This document shows, piece after piece, positions 10,501-15,153 of a DNA stretch of 15,460 nucleotides (the stretch's first letter is position 1; the number at the start of each line of letters is the position of its first letter). The stretch lies in contig JAUIJG010000077.1 in the NCBI GenBank assembly GCA_030431355.1, positions 1-15,460 of the forward strand. The letters are read 5' to 3'. This DNA is from a bacterium (lineage in GTDB: Bacteria > Cyanobacteriota > Vampirovibrionia > Obscuribacterales > Obscuribacteraceae). The position numbers were made by a program, and so were the translations under genes. The notes under the pieces were generated by a model. It had not been told where the DNA came from and ran no database searches. It worked only from the letters and a program-made list of their open reading frames with translations.

Positions 10501-12508
10501 CTCGGAACTTACTCCGGACAATCTATCCATAGTGAACGAAGCGTTTCGTAGAGCCGCATACGCCACCGAAGTTGATGGTCTTCCTACAACCTATGATTCC
10601 GTACAGCGGATGATTAGGAAGGTCGCCGGAACTTCCGATAGCGAGATCTCAGAGACGGTGGAAGCGTTGGAATCCTTGTATAAGTCTGTGCCGGCCGAAG
10701 ATCTTCCCTATTTGCGGGAGCTGATGAGGCAGCGGGCCCCATATCTCTCCGTCAGAAGTCTACGATCCGAGTTTGAGGGGCTGGCTGGAGATATGGAAGA
10801 TTCCTTCTACTCCCAGGCCGATAGGTTGACTGCTTTCAGAGCTGGTCAGAGAGTCGGTGTCTTTGTTCAGGGAGACGGCAGTATCGGCCAGGGACTTGCC
10901 TATATCTTCCGCAAACAAACCGGAGTGGAGTTAGATGTTCATGTGACCCATGGTCCCGATGGTAGTATCATCGATCCCCGCAATCCGGGTGTCTATTTCG
11001 ATAATTTCGAGAACACGGCCGATGAATCCCTGATGCAATCCTGGTCTGATTATGTTGACCAGGGAATGTATCTTGAATCTCCACGGGCTGAGGATCTGAT
11101 GCGCTTTGACAGCGGTCTTAATCTCCTTGATCTGGCTGTGATAAGGGCAAATGGCGGTAAAGTAACCCCTGAGATCCAGGCTAAAATCAATAGTGGAGTT
11201 AATGCCTTGAAGGCTGCGGATATAGAGAACTTATCGCCGGTGGCTTCGGTGGATGAGGCTGTCTCATCGTCGGCCACCGAGCTGATATCCATGAGTCCCT
11301 CAGAATTGCGCGTTATCAGAGGCGCTTTCCCTGAGGAGGAGATGACCGCAGAGGGCTTGAAAGCCTTTTCCAGAAGAATTGACGCGTCAGCCAAGCTTGG
11401 CGATGAAGTGAGCCCCGAAGAGCTTGAGTTGATAGCAAGGACCAATAGTGGTACCAAGTTTCTTGAAGCATTCACCAGGGATAATGTCACCGTGGACGAT
11501 ATGCTCAATGCCCGCAACCGAATAATTAAGTCTGATCTGACAGATCCTGAGAAGGAGCTTCTGCTGACCAGGCTTCTGAAGAATGAAATGGCTGGAATGA
11601 GCGAGAATAAGATAAGGATCTTGAAAGCGAGAGTCGACTCGGCCGGTCAGTCTGAGACCAGTCTGGCCAATTTGAGCAAGGAGATTGAAGATGCCAGGGT
11701 TGTAGACGCCAGGGCTTTTGCTTATCTTCTCAGGAAGCAGACCATAGGTAGTGGATTTGGCGATAGTGTCAATATGACCGCCCAGGAAGCCGCATTGATT
11801 GCCGACAGCGCCACCGAAAAAATCTCTTTTGCTGACATCGCCAACCATGCCAGTACCCTGAAGACCAAGCTAGAAGAGAGATTTGGCGGAGACCTTGATG
11901 ATGTGGTTTTCGTCACTAAAACCAGTGACGGTGGCAGTAACATGCTGGTCACGTCCGTGTTTAAGGCAGCCAACGGCATGGACGCGCAGGATCCACGATT
12001 TATTCCCATGGAGCACGCGATACAGCTGGCTCGCGAAGGCAAGTTGAACGGCAAGAAAATCGTCTATCTTGATGACGGTGTCTACTCGGGCGGCCAGACT
12101 GCTGATGTGCTTAGCGATTTGATTGATTATGCAGGAGTCAATAAAGATGACGTGTTTGCCGCCACTCTAGTCAGTCATCCTAAAGGATTGAAAGTTCTAA
12201 AAGACAGCGGATTGGAGGACAACATCATCTTCGCCAAAGAGTACAGCGAAGCCATGGACCATGTTTTCTATGATATTGCCGATAGAAACATTCCCGAACA
12301 TTTAAAGAACGATATTCTCGATATAGCCGTCACCATGCTCCAGAAGAATGAGGGTGGCAAGATGGTGGATGAGACAACTGTCTCCGGTTTGATATGGCCG
12401 TACATGGTGCCAAATAATAACGCTGTCGAGTTAAATGATTTCGTTGCACGTTATCTAGGTCTTGCCCGGGCTAAAGTGTTCCGGGAAGAAGTTGCCAGAG
12501 CGAATTGA
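1583..12508 (+). CDS. Giant 3641-residue multidomain protein, polymorphic-toxin/effector-like
   Basis: One uninterrupted frame spans 10.9 kb. Residues 1-140 are acidic and low complexity with no signal peptide. Residues about 150-905 are Trp-bounded beta repeats with YD-like cores (Y366-D367, Y491-D492, Y830-D831), like Rhs/YD proteins. Residues about 910-1860 are helical, with annexin-like units; the clearest starts at GGVGKEE (1729-1735). Residues about 1866-2120 are glycine/alanine-rich and hydrophobic. HELNHAEQ at 2382-2389 is a zinc-peptidase-type HExxH. A mostly helical region follows. Near 3093-3160 there is a degenerate PRTase-like fold, and at 3428-3560 a C-terminal PRTase-like domain with VYLDDGVYSGGQT (3494-3506). 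In known polymorphic toxins, a repeat shell, a hydrophobic pre-toxin region and terminal enzymes occur in this order, so a toxin/effector role is inferred, not shown; a large structural or surface protein is the alternative. No Shine-Dalgarno sequence precedes the ATG. The flanking gene at the 3' end is convergent, so no obvious downstream immunity gene lies on the same strand. Confidence 0.9.
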   Translation: MATAAPKEVPESEGNQGKPKDVESNAAGAKLSAETQPALDEKAGSGSEANDTETAPTTILDVRGTADGGESRDRADESATPKLNLLDVSELSEPPKSGVPEAEESGPRLEAKPQAENTNFELPGLKLEGGETAEEAESTRKVELEGGRTLSVKTVGDQIREIRDSKNAAVWRSEDGKTFTREGTKPPLQISGEFFISESGEYGWRSEDSSIVQKSDRLVVSRKVSGQETGQETGQETGEESLQVELLDNKATVIRDQENRIIDTETALGEVVTVERDAESGKSTRVKIGDITWRRGEGEDASSWTASDGRTYEGEIDYDDDGNLVFSSKDGKSSVVRNLDGSSVVKVEGKVREVISANGERSSFGYDDKGAIASVTLGDGTQLVKLPARSGATEGQEGADDFTRWTKPGSTEVVEAKVSVQDDGTIIIEEKGKEAVSRRPDGWQTTGDSNLRTKVNSDGSSVTKNELGLIVESKGADSADAASGDTWKFDYDDQGQLAKVKEPDGSTWLRSEVDGNGDNWVKEGSEPEESFQGKFVVGENGDVSRDWHVDGRDFRTVYKADGSKLEVADGKVREIVNADGRSFAFKLSPDNKIVEFADSADSGFKWTTSDQTNWTKVNADGSPVEPAETRQFKIRVDASNASLVRTDIGEVESTRIFRTNGDVLTLDENKRVAEIETDSKTIKLLRSESGELEGRVETDSEGNSVTFDAQDRVTASTQGDRARTFKYEGDSTIPVEFTENGTKFVLNEELRKESKLLYESEDGKTKIPGLMTVGADGTINLRRGDGSDLQIKMDGARTTRFADGSMISEASDGKITETLDRNGKRTQYKYDLESDVLGRKGQLSEIIMTDGDKVETWRTNNGFDWRQRESGSEWKGFVRVDPSDGSRIARRSTGDTKRYSLDGEVKIDNALSTDVRARARVVKETRDYWWDSSVVEEVRNQLKDLDAEQTYMVQYEYNPSSRGQLRQHMDRRLDSHRWTEVKGYLDRTGAPGENYAIQLAVDAQEVDRWWWNRDRSKSEILSSTRHILGSASESERQNIDAAHRRMYDSGLADFYGEGGAGAKIAGWDKYHSELIEIAARRGVDARTADDQSRIMQAALQSPDGKRLDYFREAASKGFATDEGRQRFREDGGAAKIKDAFTTVTETHEGTYVDVDQDAITEATDYMDRGDLRPITQFRKAVGIFSNDAKSMEDALERMKPEERLLYSQGKRIADGGASPSTDDERTALDYYNDWQREFRDAHYFGEERKAHRYEDQVLVKGGTDIQKIVDTGGNWTNSHQENATIIENMNRKTFDLLTSGMTKGADGEYSSEFLTRMLEAQKDNFDSVWSNQYWRRAQTLLQERVKAAGELNEAIDGGDLDGLRSRVPKLAEITNEDWQKLKQGHQIESRLKSGELSQEELSSADESALESYRENPVLKALFDGRELARKIDANPEADREEFLRGLGREGLTALEQYRELVFESTKATARRDVSQVAKDSDYTFSTDKNAIVDSIVSMKPEERVRYRDDAEFREQLQTQLRKTLGGADSHSWKAAERLLAQIEGDKENPVPGAPKLGITEKLYRRSGEDDLSRQEALEMIASELSGDKDGKLQAELADDPAFREAATAIVGGAEVYKQFVEPLLATGRLDTASLKLIYQEMSNGERQADMIGEQADGSITTQKFHLDEYFKQGVLELSPSGFATLQQNKAERDALLEPMTAGQRELAEKLIEQGAVKPEDRIRAFVVDGGVGKEEVRVLLEKMSTEERSRVVRDYADKYQGQLRHDLLQKVAHGEDALFIRLTRTGEWDAEQTHLHFNRVIDSSDSGIGAALTRDTNTMHLQTRSDFEEAKWKADGNLSPEELKVHQEAMQLALEAFRESKESTSETVAMGIITAGALVAAPFSGGTSLYAIIAAGGVVGAGTKYVLKGNDHSGARELAGDFIKFSALTAANILGPEHLVKVARLGTAAAGRTTTTVLGDAAFSGLSQEVKAEVSQGFVKVVQQAITSGHRGVADDAIVQRLKGVNGLDDTTRAAMARALSQEFKGALQSTATRAVAETVEQAAARGRVSALGSNLLNQGRFYGLHGLAGSGGAVVGDIGDQWVTTGKIDTTRLAMTATMGAGFAVPMSGVFRLGGYGLRRLSGTADDISVPRTADGALDEVPPRRPNSGAERVGPAANGRLERVPTERLDFSPDDTGLRTGPDAPLWQPPRDLSSDELRVQRIADDISPFERPLADQAVVDGFANDVLSVTRNWEDLSPMVSAVKESEAALDTSLASYNAGIKPLLEGKVPANDIYKRDVVLKALEGQPDDVRAVAMRYFDARDVHGAKAREVNRVLYERTRELQKAVDQFTEANGLPSVRIRRYGDLSESGAAYRNGDIKVLTGDLLRGNSEDFVRKVFHELNHAEQDQKILSLLADDLKIGTRFSQSDVDALAARYEAETGHKVSAGETARWHKFISDTLKERNGNSLDAAQKVRAEELLSGIANIEPVGPVLRETADQYRFIQNRLSEIVSDSPEARSAAADLIDSLNKSGPETERLLERMFGDKAAPEEVLRVMMKRLDLEAGFSAEEARQVLVEALGNRLGGLNRVRQQAYGRYAGTLHEQEAAIADRLVGRAARQRGALDIETPDEVLPRDIAGRTGLRSGDLEQSAMAKRRSLFGKKPLTDDVLDDLSRIDTPKEFFVALKEYDIGGSLTAHQVEQLVTIASRHIKASKPDVAEAILHLSARRLGDLNLSGQISKAELSTQISQIWKAAEPMSPGRKPELIASLTGAAPRETLEMLQREGVSSERIFESLYSGTEKRFQGRDTHAKANVLAAMLEVSGSIRTRDKYEKLMSRMSDDVLVHMRRVGDAQPHLREARETFSRYLNDFVDVSTRRTSVDDSLKIQQINALPDVIRNLTRQLNASDAASFRRAFFEITGVSPADEQFASKLTHKLVNASASDRTNMVAAIRRSANELSINMNEVDRLKSSLETLASAQTFLGHFKPEFFSELTPDNLSIVNEAFRRAAYATEVDGLPTTYDSVQRMIRKVAGTSDSEISETVEALESLYKSVPAEDLPYLRELMRQRAPYLSVRSLRSEFEGLAGDMEDSFYSQADRLTAFRAGQRVGVFVQGDGSIGQGLAYIFRKQTGVELDVHVTHGPDGSIIDPRNPGVYFDNFENTADESLMQSWSDYVDQGMYLESPRAEDLMRFDSGLNLLDLAVIRANGGKVTPEIQAKINSGVNALKAADIENLSPVASVDEAVSSSATELISMSPSELRVIRGAFPEEEMTAEGLKAFSRRIDASAKLGDEVSPEELELIARTNSGTKFLEAFTRDNVTVDDMLNARNRIIKSDLTDPEKELLLTRLLKNEMAGMSENKIRILKARVDSAGQSETSLANLSKEIEDARVVDARAFAYLLRKQTIGSGFGDSVNMTAQEAALIADSATEKISFADIANHASTLKTKLEERFGGDLDDVVFVTKTSDGGSNMLVTSVFKAANGMDAQDPRFIPMEHAIQLAREGKLNGKKIVYLDDGVYSGGQTADVLSDLIDYAGVNKDDVFAATLVSHPKGLKVLKDSGLEDNIIFAKEYSEAMDHVFYDIADRNIPEHLKNDILDIAVTMLQKNEGGKMVDETTVSGLIWPYMVPNNNAVELNDFVARYLGLARAKVFREEVARAN
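2030..4297 (+). repeat. Trp-bounded YD/Rhs-like beta repeats in the giant protein
   Basis: Residues about 150-905. Units of roughly 100 residues begin at a Trp (W304, W405, W508/W520, W606/W614) followed by a charged or DG turn. They continue through a strand pair ending in DGS and a KVREI-type strand, and close with a YD-like element: GYDDKGAI (365-372), DYDDQGQL (490-497) and YKYDLES (828-834). Established YD repeats share the G-x-YxYDxxGxLxxxxxxxG pattern and build hollow beta shells. The copies here are divergent; unit borders were set by eye. Confidence 0.6.
2258..2305 (+). repeat. 12-bp tandem repeat encoding GQET
   Basis: GGACAGGAAACT occurs twice without change (2258-2269, 2270-2281). 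A third copy, GGACAAGAGACC, and a fourth decayed copy, GGAGAAGAGAGC, follow. The frame is kept and encodes GQETGQETGQETGEES, a hydrophilic linker between two YD-like units. Two identical neighbours beside two diverged ones fit a recent slippage duplication. Confidence 0.85.
6746..6928 (+). other. Annexin-like helical unit in the giant protein
   Basis: Residues about 1722-1782 read as GGVGKEEVRVLLEKM, STEERSRVVRDYADKY, then GQLRHDLLQKV. This follows the annexin-repeat pattern GxGTDExxLIxIL...(Q)R..I...Y...Y(G)xxLxxDL. The acidic residue about 39 positions after the GxG loop, which completes the type II calcium site in annexins, appears to be lysine (K1770), so calcium binding is doubtful. Weaker relatives occur around residues 916-985, 1003-1065 and 1485-1545. 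Confidence 0.5.
7178..7942 (+). other. Glycine-rich hydrophobic region of the giant protein
   Basis: Residues 1866-2120 contain two long hydrophobic stretches, MGIITAGALVAAPFSG and LYAIIAAGGVVGAGTKY (1870-1905). A second glycine-rich patch, GLAGSGGAVVGDIGD, is followed by MTATMGAGFAVPMSGV near residue 2096. Such segments are common in front of toxin domains of polymorphic toxins and may insert in membranes or act as a pre-toxin linker. Charged helices lie between the two patches. Confidence 0.6.
8600..9382 (+). other. Putative zinc metallopeptidase domain (HExxH)
   Basis: Residues about 2340-2600. A short strand pair, VRIRRYG then GDIKVLTGDLL, leads into a helix carrying FVRKVFHELNHAEQDQ, with H2382, E2383 and H2386 as the zinc-site pattern. 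About 200 residues later, RYAGTLHEQEAAIADRL (E2586/E2588) could supply the third, glutamate ligand, as in gluzincin-type and DUF4157-like HExxHxxQ peptidases. The motif is short, but its position in a helix after an edge strand supports it. Activity is not established. Confidence 0.5.
10835..11107 (+). other. Degenerate phosphoribosyltransferase-like fold
   Basis: Residues about 3085-3175. Strand GVFVQGDGSIG (3092 onward), helix GLAYIFRKQTG (3104-3114) and strand VYFDNFENTA (3137-3146) line up by eye with VVFVTKTSDGGS, its following helix, and VYLDDGVYSGGQT in the C-terminal domain. The PRPP-loop Asp-Asp and Gly-Gly residues are missing here, so this would be an inactive copy. Confidence 0.35.
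11864..12262 (+). other. C-terminal phosphoribosyltransferase-like domain
   Basis: Residues about 3428-3560. A core strand DDVVFVTKTSDGGS is followed by a helix, then GKKIVYLDDGVYSGGQTADV, in which D3497-D3498 and S3502-G3503-G3504-Q3505-T3506 match the type I PRTase PRPP loop (usual form (V/I)xxDDxxxTGxT). DDVFAATLVSHP then gives the next strand. PRTases move a ribose-phosphate group between PRPP and a base or a similar acceptor; the acceptor here is unknown. Confidence 0.6.
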
Positions 12509-12524
12509 TTTATAGAAGCAGAGT

Positions 12525-13325
12525 TTAGATTCTGGAATCTGAATCATTCACCAGTATTTTCAGTGGACCTTTCTTCTGCATGCTCTCCACAAAATTTCTC
12601 AGCTGGGTAGCTTCCAGGCTGAGTTGCAAGCTGGCGCCGGCCTCACCCTGGCGCGCTGACTCTTCTGCCAGGATCTCTCTTCCTTGAATAGAGAATTCAA
12701 CCAAGGGACTGACCGCCTCGGCTATATCTTTGAAGTCCCTGAAATTCGGATTTGAAATGATCTCTTTCATTTTCCCGGCTAACTCCAGGGCTCTTGGATC
12801 TTGGCCAAGGGCGGCTTCAGCCTCTTTATCTCCTTTCATAAATCCGAGTACGTTGGTCCAGAGAGCATCTCTCTCCGATTCTGGGGTTAGTACATGGACA
12901 TGGTTGTAGATATCGTTGGTGGTGCGCTGAAAATCCAGATTGAGACCATAGCCCTCTGACTTTACGATCTCGTCATAGACAGGTTTCCAGGTCTGGTCCA
13001 GTTCCTGTATTTCAGGGATCAGACGGGTGATACTGTTTTCGCTATTGTCCCATAGCTCTTTGAGTGGGTGAAGCTGGAGGTTCAATATACCGCCAACCGC
13101 CCCCGTCGGTAACCGCTCTTTGAGTGGGTCCGGATGAGGGGAATCTTTCTGGTCTGGGTCAATCTCGGTGGGAGTCGGATGTTGTGCTTCTTCCACTCTC
13201 TCTGCAAAAATCGACTGGGACAAGAGGACCCCGTTTCCAGTCTCTACAGATGCTGCGTTGGGGGTGTCCAGGGTGGTGCTTCCTTTATCAGGGAAGACAT
13301 TTGCGTTCATACCTATTTCTGCCAT
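12525..13325 (-). CDS. Hypothetical protein, 266 residues
   Basis: The start ATG at 13325 is preceded by GGAGAG with a 5-nt spacer, a good ribosome binding site. I do not recognise the family. Residues 1-75 are polar, proline- and acid-rich and probably disordered. The rest is predicted to be helical: ENSITRLIPEIQELDQTW, SERDALWTNVLGFM, RALELAGKMKEII, DIAEAVSPLVEFS, and the C-terminal ATQLRNFVESMQKKG. There is no signal peptide or membrane segment, so it is likely cytoplasmic. A PLKE motif occurs twice, 20 residues apart (67-70 and 87-90). The gene converges on the giant gene with a 16-nt gap and lies behind a stem-loop that separates it from the MshEN-repeat gene. A role as partner or antidote of the giant protein is only a positional guess; its strand argues against a classic toxin-immunity operon. 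Confidence 0.82.
   Translation of the reverse strand: MAEIGMNANVFPDKGSTTLDTPNAASVETGNGVLLSQSIFAERVEEAQHPTPTEIDPDQKDSPHPDPLKERLPTGAVGGILNLQLHPLKELWDNSENSITRLIPEIQELDQTWKPVYDEIVKSEGYGLNLDFQRTTNDIYNHVHVLTPESERDALWTNVLGFMKGDKEAEAALGQDPRALELAGKMKEIISNPNFRDFKDIAEAVSPLVEFSIQGREILAEESARQGEAGASLQLSLEATQLRNFVESMQKKGPLKILVNDSDSRI
13055..13129. repeat. 15-bp direct repeat inside the hypothetical gene
   Basis: GCTCTTTGAGTGGGT is exact at 13055-13069 and 13115-13129. The 60-bp offset keeps the frame and yields HPLKEL and DPLKER on the coding (minus) strand. The bases between the copies are not repeated. Confidence 0.85.
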
Positions 13326-13346
13326 CGTTTCTCTCCATGGGCATAG

Positions 13347-13378
13347 AAAGCCCGACGAGCGGGCTTTTGTCTTTTCGG
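13347..13378. terminator. Stem-loop, likely intrinsic terminator
   Basis: AAAGCCCG (13347-13354) pairs perfectly with CGGGCTTT (13360-13367) around a 5-nt loop, ACGAG. The best T-rich tail (TTTTGTCTTTT) lies on the plus-strand side. Read leftward, in the direction of the flanking genes, the stem ends in TTTCTATG, a weaker tail. It lies 145 nt past the stop of the MshEN-repeat gene and about 10 nt before the ribosome binding site of the next leftward gene. It therefore either ends the upstream transcript or sits in the leader of the downstream one. Confidence 0.6.
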
Positions 13379-13495
13379 TGCCTTTGAGCAGAGCAGATAG
13401 TGGTTTCAGGCATGCTATCGAACTGAATATATTCGAGTAAGCCGATTCTTAGACATGAACTGAGTCAATTTAGGCGAAAGTTCTTCTAGCGGTTT

Positions 13496-14950
13496 CTATG
13501 CCACAGAAAGATCCTTCAGGTTCTCCACACTGAGAATGTCCAGCATCGGTCTATGTTGCTCCTTACAAGGATTATCTTTATTGCTATTGCATGTAAGCTT
13601 CAGACCCATGCCTAGCTCTTTCATACTTTCATCAACAGAGTAACTATTTCTGGTGGCGTTCTCAAAGACCAGCATTGCTTCTTCGAAGCTGAGCAGATTC
13701 TCTTTGATGTAGAAGTGAAGACAGATGGCTACTTGCATGGTCGACTCGTCCAGAACTCCCATAAAAGTCAGGGCTTTTGTTACTAGATAGGGGCTCTCCA
13801 TGGCTTGTTTCAGTGTCTCATCCAGGGATTGGCGGGTGAGAATTCCGGTACCTGCCAGAAAGTCTTTGAAGTCGATGACCTGTTTCTTCCTGTCCTTCTC
13901 GGTGCATTGGCCGATGGCGGTGGTTAGCGAGTGTCCATAGTAATGTGTGTCTATGAGGGCATATGCTGCTTCCTGGGCATTGAGGCTGGCTTCCTGTACC
14001 ATAACCTGCAGTACAAGAGCATTCTCCAGGGTCCTATCGGAGATCAGTCCCAGATCTTTCAAGACCTTGCCCACTGGCAAATTGTTCACCAGACCAAGCT
14101 CCACAGCGTAGTCTATCTGAGCCTCGCTTATGATACCAGCCAAGACCAGAAGCTCTCCCAGCTTTATTCCTCTTGTGGAATTGTATATGTGGTTGCCTGT
14201 GCGGGAGCTATTTGGATCCAGCTCCTGCCTTAAATAAGCTCTGCGGATTGCATGGACCGCATCTTCTCGCTCTATTTTTCCTTCTCGGATGAAACGTTGA
14301 GCGTTGACAGCGGTATCGAGAATAGTGGCGGAGACTAAACCGGCAAGATACAGCGCTCTTCCCAATGGCAGTCCCAGGTGCTGACTCTTGTGCATCGCCT
14401 CTTCAAGATCTTCGGCGCTTATAAGATCAGCCTCCACAAGAATATCTCCCAGCTTTGCGTGACGTCTGTCTCTGGCATAGAGGCAGCCCGTGGTTTCAAG
14501 CGCTTCTTCCAGGCTCATGTTGGAGCTTACCAGTAAGTCTGCCACTTGAATGGCAATTTGCTGGGAGATGCTTTCATCGCGCAACATAGATTGCAGTTGA
14601 ATCACCCAATTGACCTGTCTCTGGGTTACCCAGCCCGACATGACAAGAACGCGACCGAGGGGAATGCCGTGGAGGGATGCTTCTTCCAGGGCGTCCTTCA
14701 AGAGCTCTTCTGTGATTACTCCAAAATCCACCAGGAGTTCTCCCAGCTTCAATGATCTCAGCTGGGTATCTTTCCGGAAGTTCTCGTCTCCGTAGAGCGA
14801 GGAAGAATTGCCGCCCGGGGCGGTCACCGAATTGCCGGATTCTCCCTTTTTTAGAGATCTTCTATAGGCGTGGTCACAACTTTTAGTAATGTCATTTAGT
14901 CTTTGTAGTAATAGAACTGAATTAACGGCTGAATTAATAGGTTTTGTCAT
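13496..14950 (-). CDS. Protein of four MshEN-like (GspE N-terminal) units
   Basis: Of its 484 residues, 1-65 are polar and disordered. Four units then repeat at about 97-residue spacing, beginning near K68, K166, K263 and D360. Each starts with a (K)LGELLV..G(I/V)I(S/T)...L..A(L/V) half, followed by a second half PLGR(V/A)L...G(L/W)(V/I)(S/T)...L..A(V)..Q, and a helical tail with an EEA element. This is the two-half pattern of MshEN/T2SSE N-terminal domains (RLGxxLVxxGxxxxxxLxxxLxxQ), which bind cyclic di-GMP in MshE-type pilus ATPases. No ATPase part, Walker A or Walker B motif follows. The leading Arg is Lys in units 1-3, and unit 4 is decayed (IDFKDFLAGTGIL), so nucleotide binding is plausible but unproven. 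There is no signal peptide, so it is probably cytoplasmic. GGGAG lies 10 nt before the ATG. The gene diverges from the TPR gene across 203 nt. Confidence 0.78.
   Translation of the reverse strand: MTKPINSAVNSVLLLQRLNDITKSCDHAYRRSLKKGESGNSVTAPGGNSSSLYGDENFRKDTQLRSLKLGELLVDFGVITEELLKDALEEASLHGIPLGRVLVMSGWVTQRQVNWVIQLQSMLRDESISQQIAIQVADLLVSSNMSLEEALETTGCLYARDRRHAKLGDILVEADLISAEDLEEAMHKSQHLGLPLGRALYLAGLVSATILDTAVNAQRFIREGKIEREDAVHAIRRAYLRQELDPNSSRTGNHIYNSTRGIKLGELLVLAGIISEAQIDYAVELGLVNNLPVGKVLKDLGLISDRTLENALVLQVMVQEASLNAQEAAYALIDTHYYGHSLTTAIGQCTEKDRKKQVIDFKDFLAGTGILTRQSLDETLKQAMESPYLVTKALTFMGVLDESTMQVAICLHFYIKENLLSFEEAMLVFENATRNSYSVDESMKELGMGLKLTCNSNKDNPCKEQHRPMLDILSVENLKDLSVA
13595..14755 (-). 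repeat. Four roughly 97-residue internal protein repeats
   Basis: Approximate units on the minus strand: 14755-14465, 14464-14174, 14173-13883 and 13882-13595. Anchors are LKLGELLV / AKLGDILV / IKLGELLV / IDFKDFLA, and later IPLGRVL / LPLGRAL / LPVGKVL / YLVTKAL. Units 1-3 are close to each other; unit 4 has lost the LG and PLG glycines. The borders were set by eye from the protein. Confidence 0.75.
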
Positions 14951-15086
14951 ATAGATGAAACTCCCGGATATTTACTCTTTTACACTGCCAACACCGGGTT
15001 GAGCTTCATAGTATCGCGCCAAAGTAACTTTAAGGTGACGAACGCCAGGTCGAAAGTTCTAAGTTTCTGGTCCTGGACAGGTAATA

Positions 15087-15092
15087 TATAAT
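15087..15092 (+). promoter_or_regulatory. Possible -10 box for the TPR gene
   Basis: TATAAT matches the -10 consensus exactly, in the AT-rich stretch AATATATAATCTTATAG. The matching -35 position (TTTCTG, 17-nt spacer) is poor. Start of transcription would be near 15099, leaving a leader of about 55 nt before the ATG at 15154. The rest of the 203-nt divergent region (14951-15153) shows no clear operator or hairpin. Confidence 0.4.
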
Positions 15093-15153
15093 CTTATAGA
15101 AGGTCCGTATCTATTCTAGTATCGGTTCTGTTGTCAGCTCCTGTGGCGAATTG

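Noticed and set aside
12524..12543. Hairpin TTTAGATT / AATCTGAA across the convergent gene ends, considered as a terminator
   Set aside because: The stem is AT-rich with a G-T pair, overlaps a stop codon and lacks a T-tract on either strand.
12525..13325. Calling the convergent gene an immunity gene
   Set aside because: There is no sequence support and the strand is opposite to the giant gene; kept only as a low-level hypothesis.
13474..15060. CGAAAGTTCT occurring on both sides of the MshEN-repeat gene (13474-13483 and 15051-15060), considered as attachment sites
   Set aside because: A repeated 10-mer is expected many times by chance in a window this long, and no mobility gene is present.
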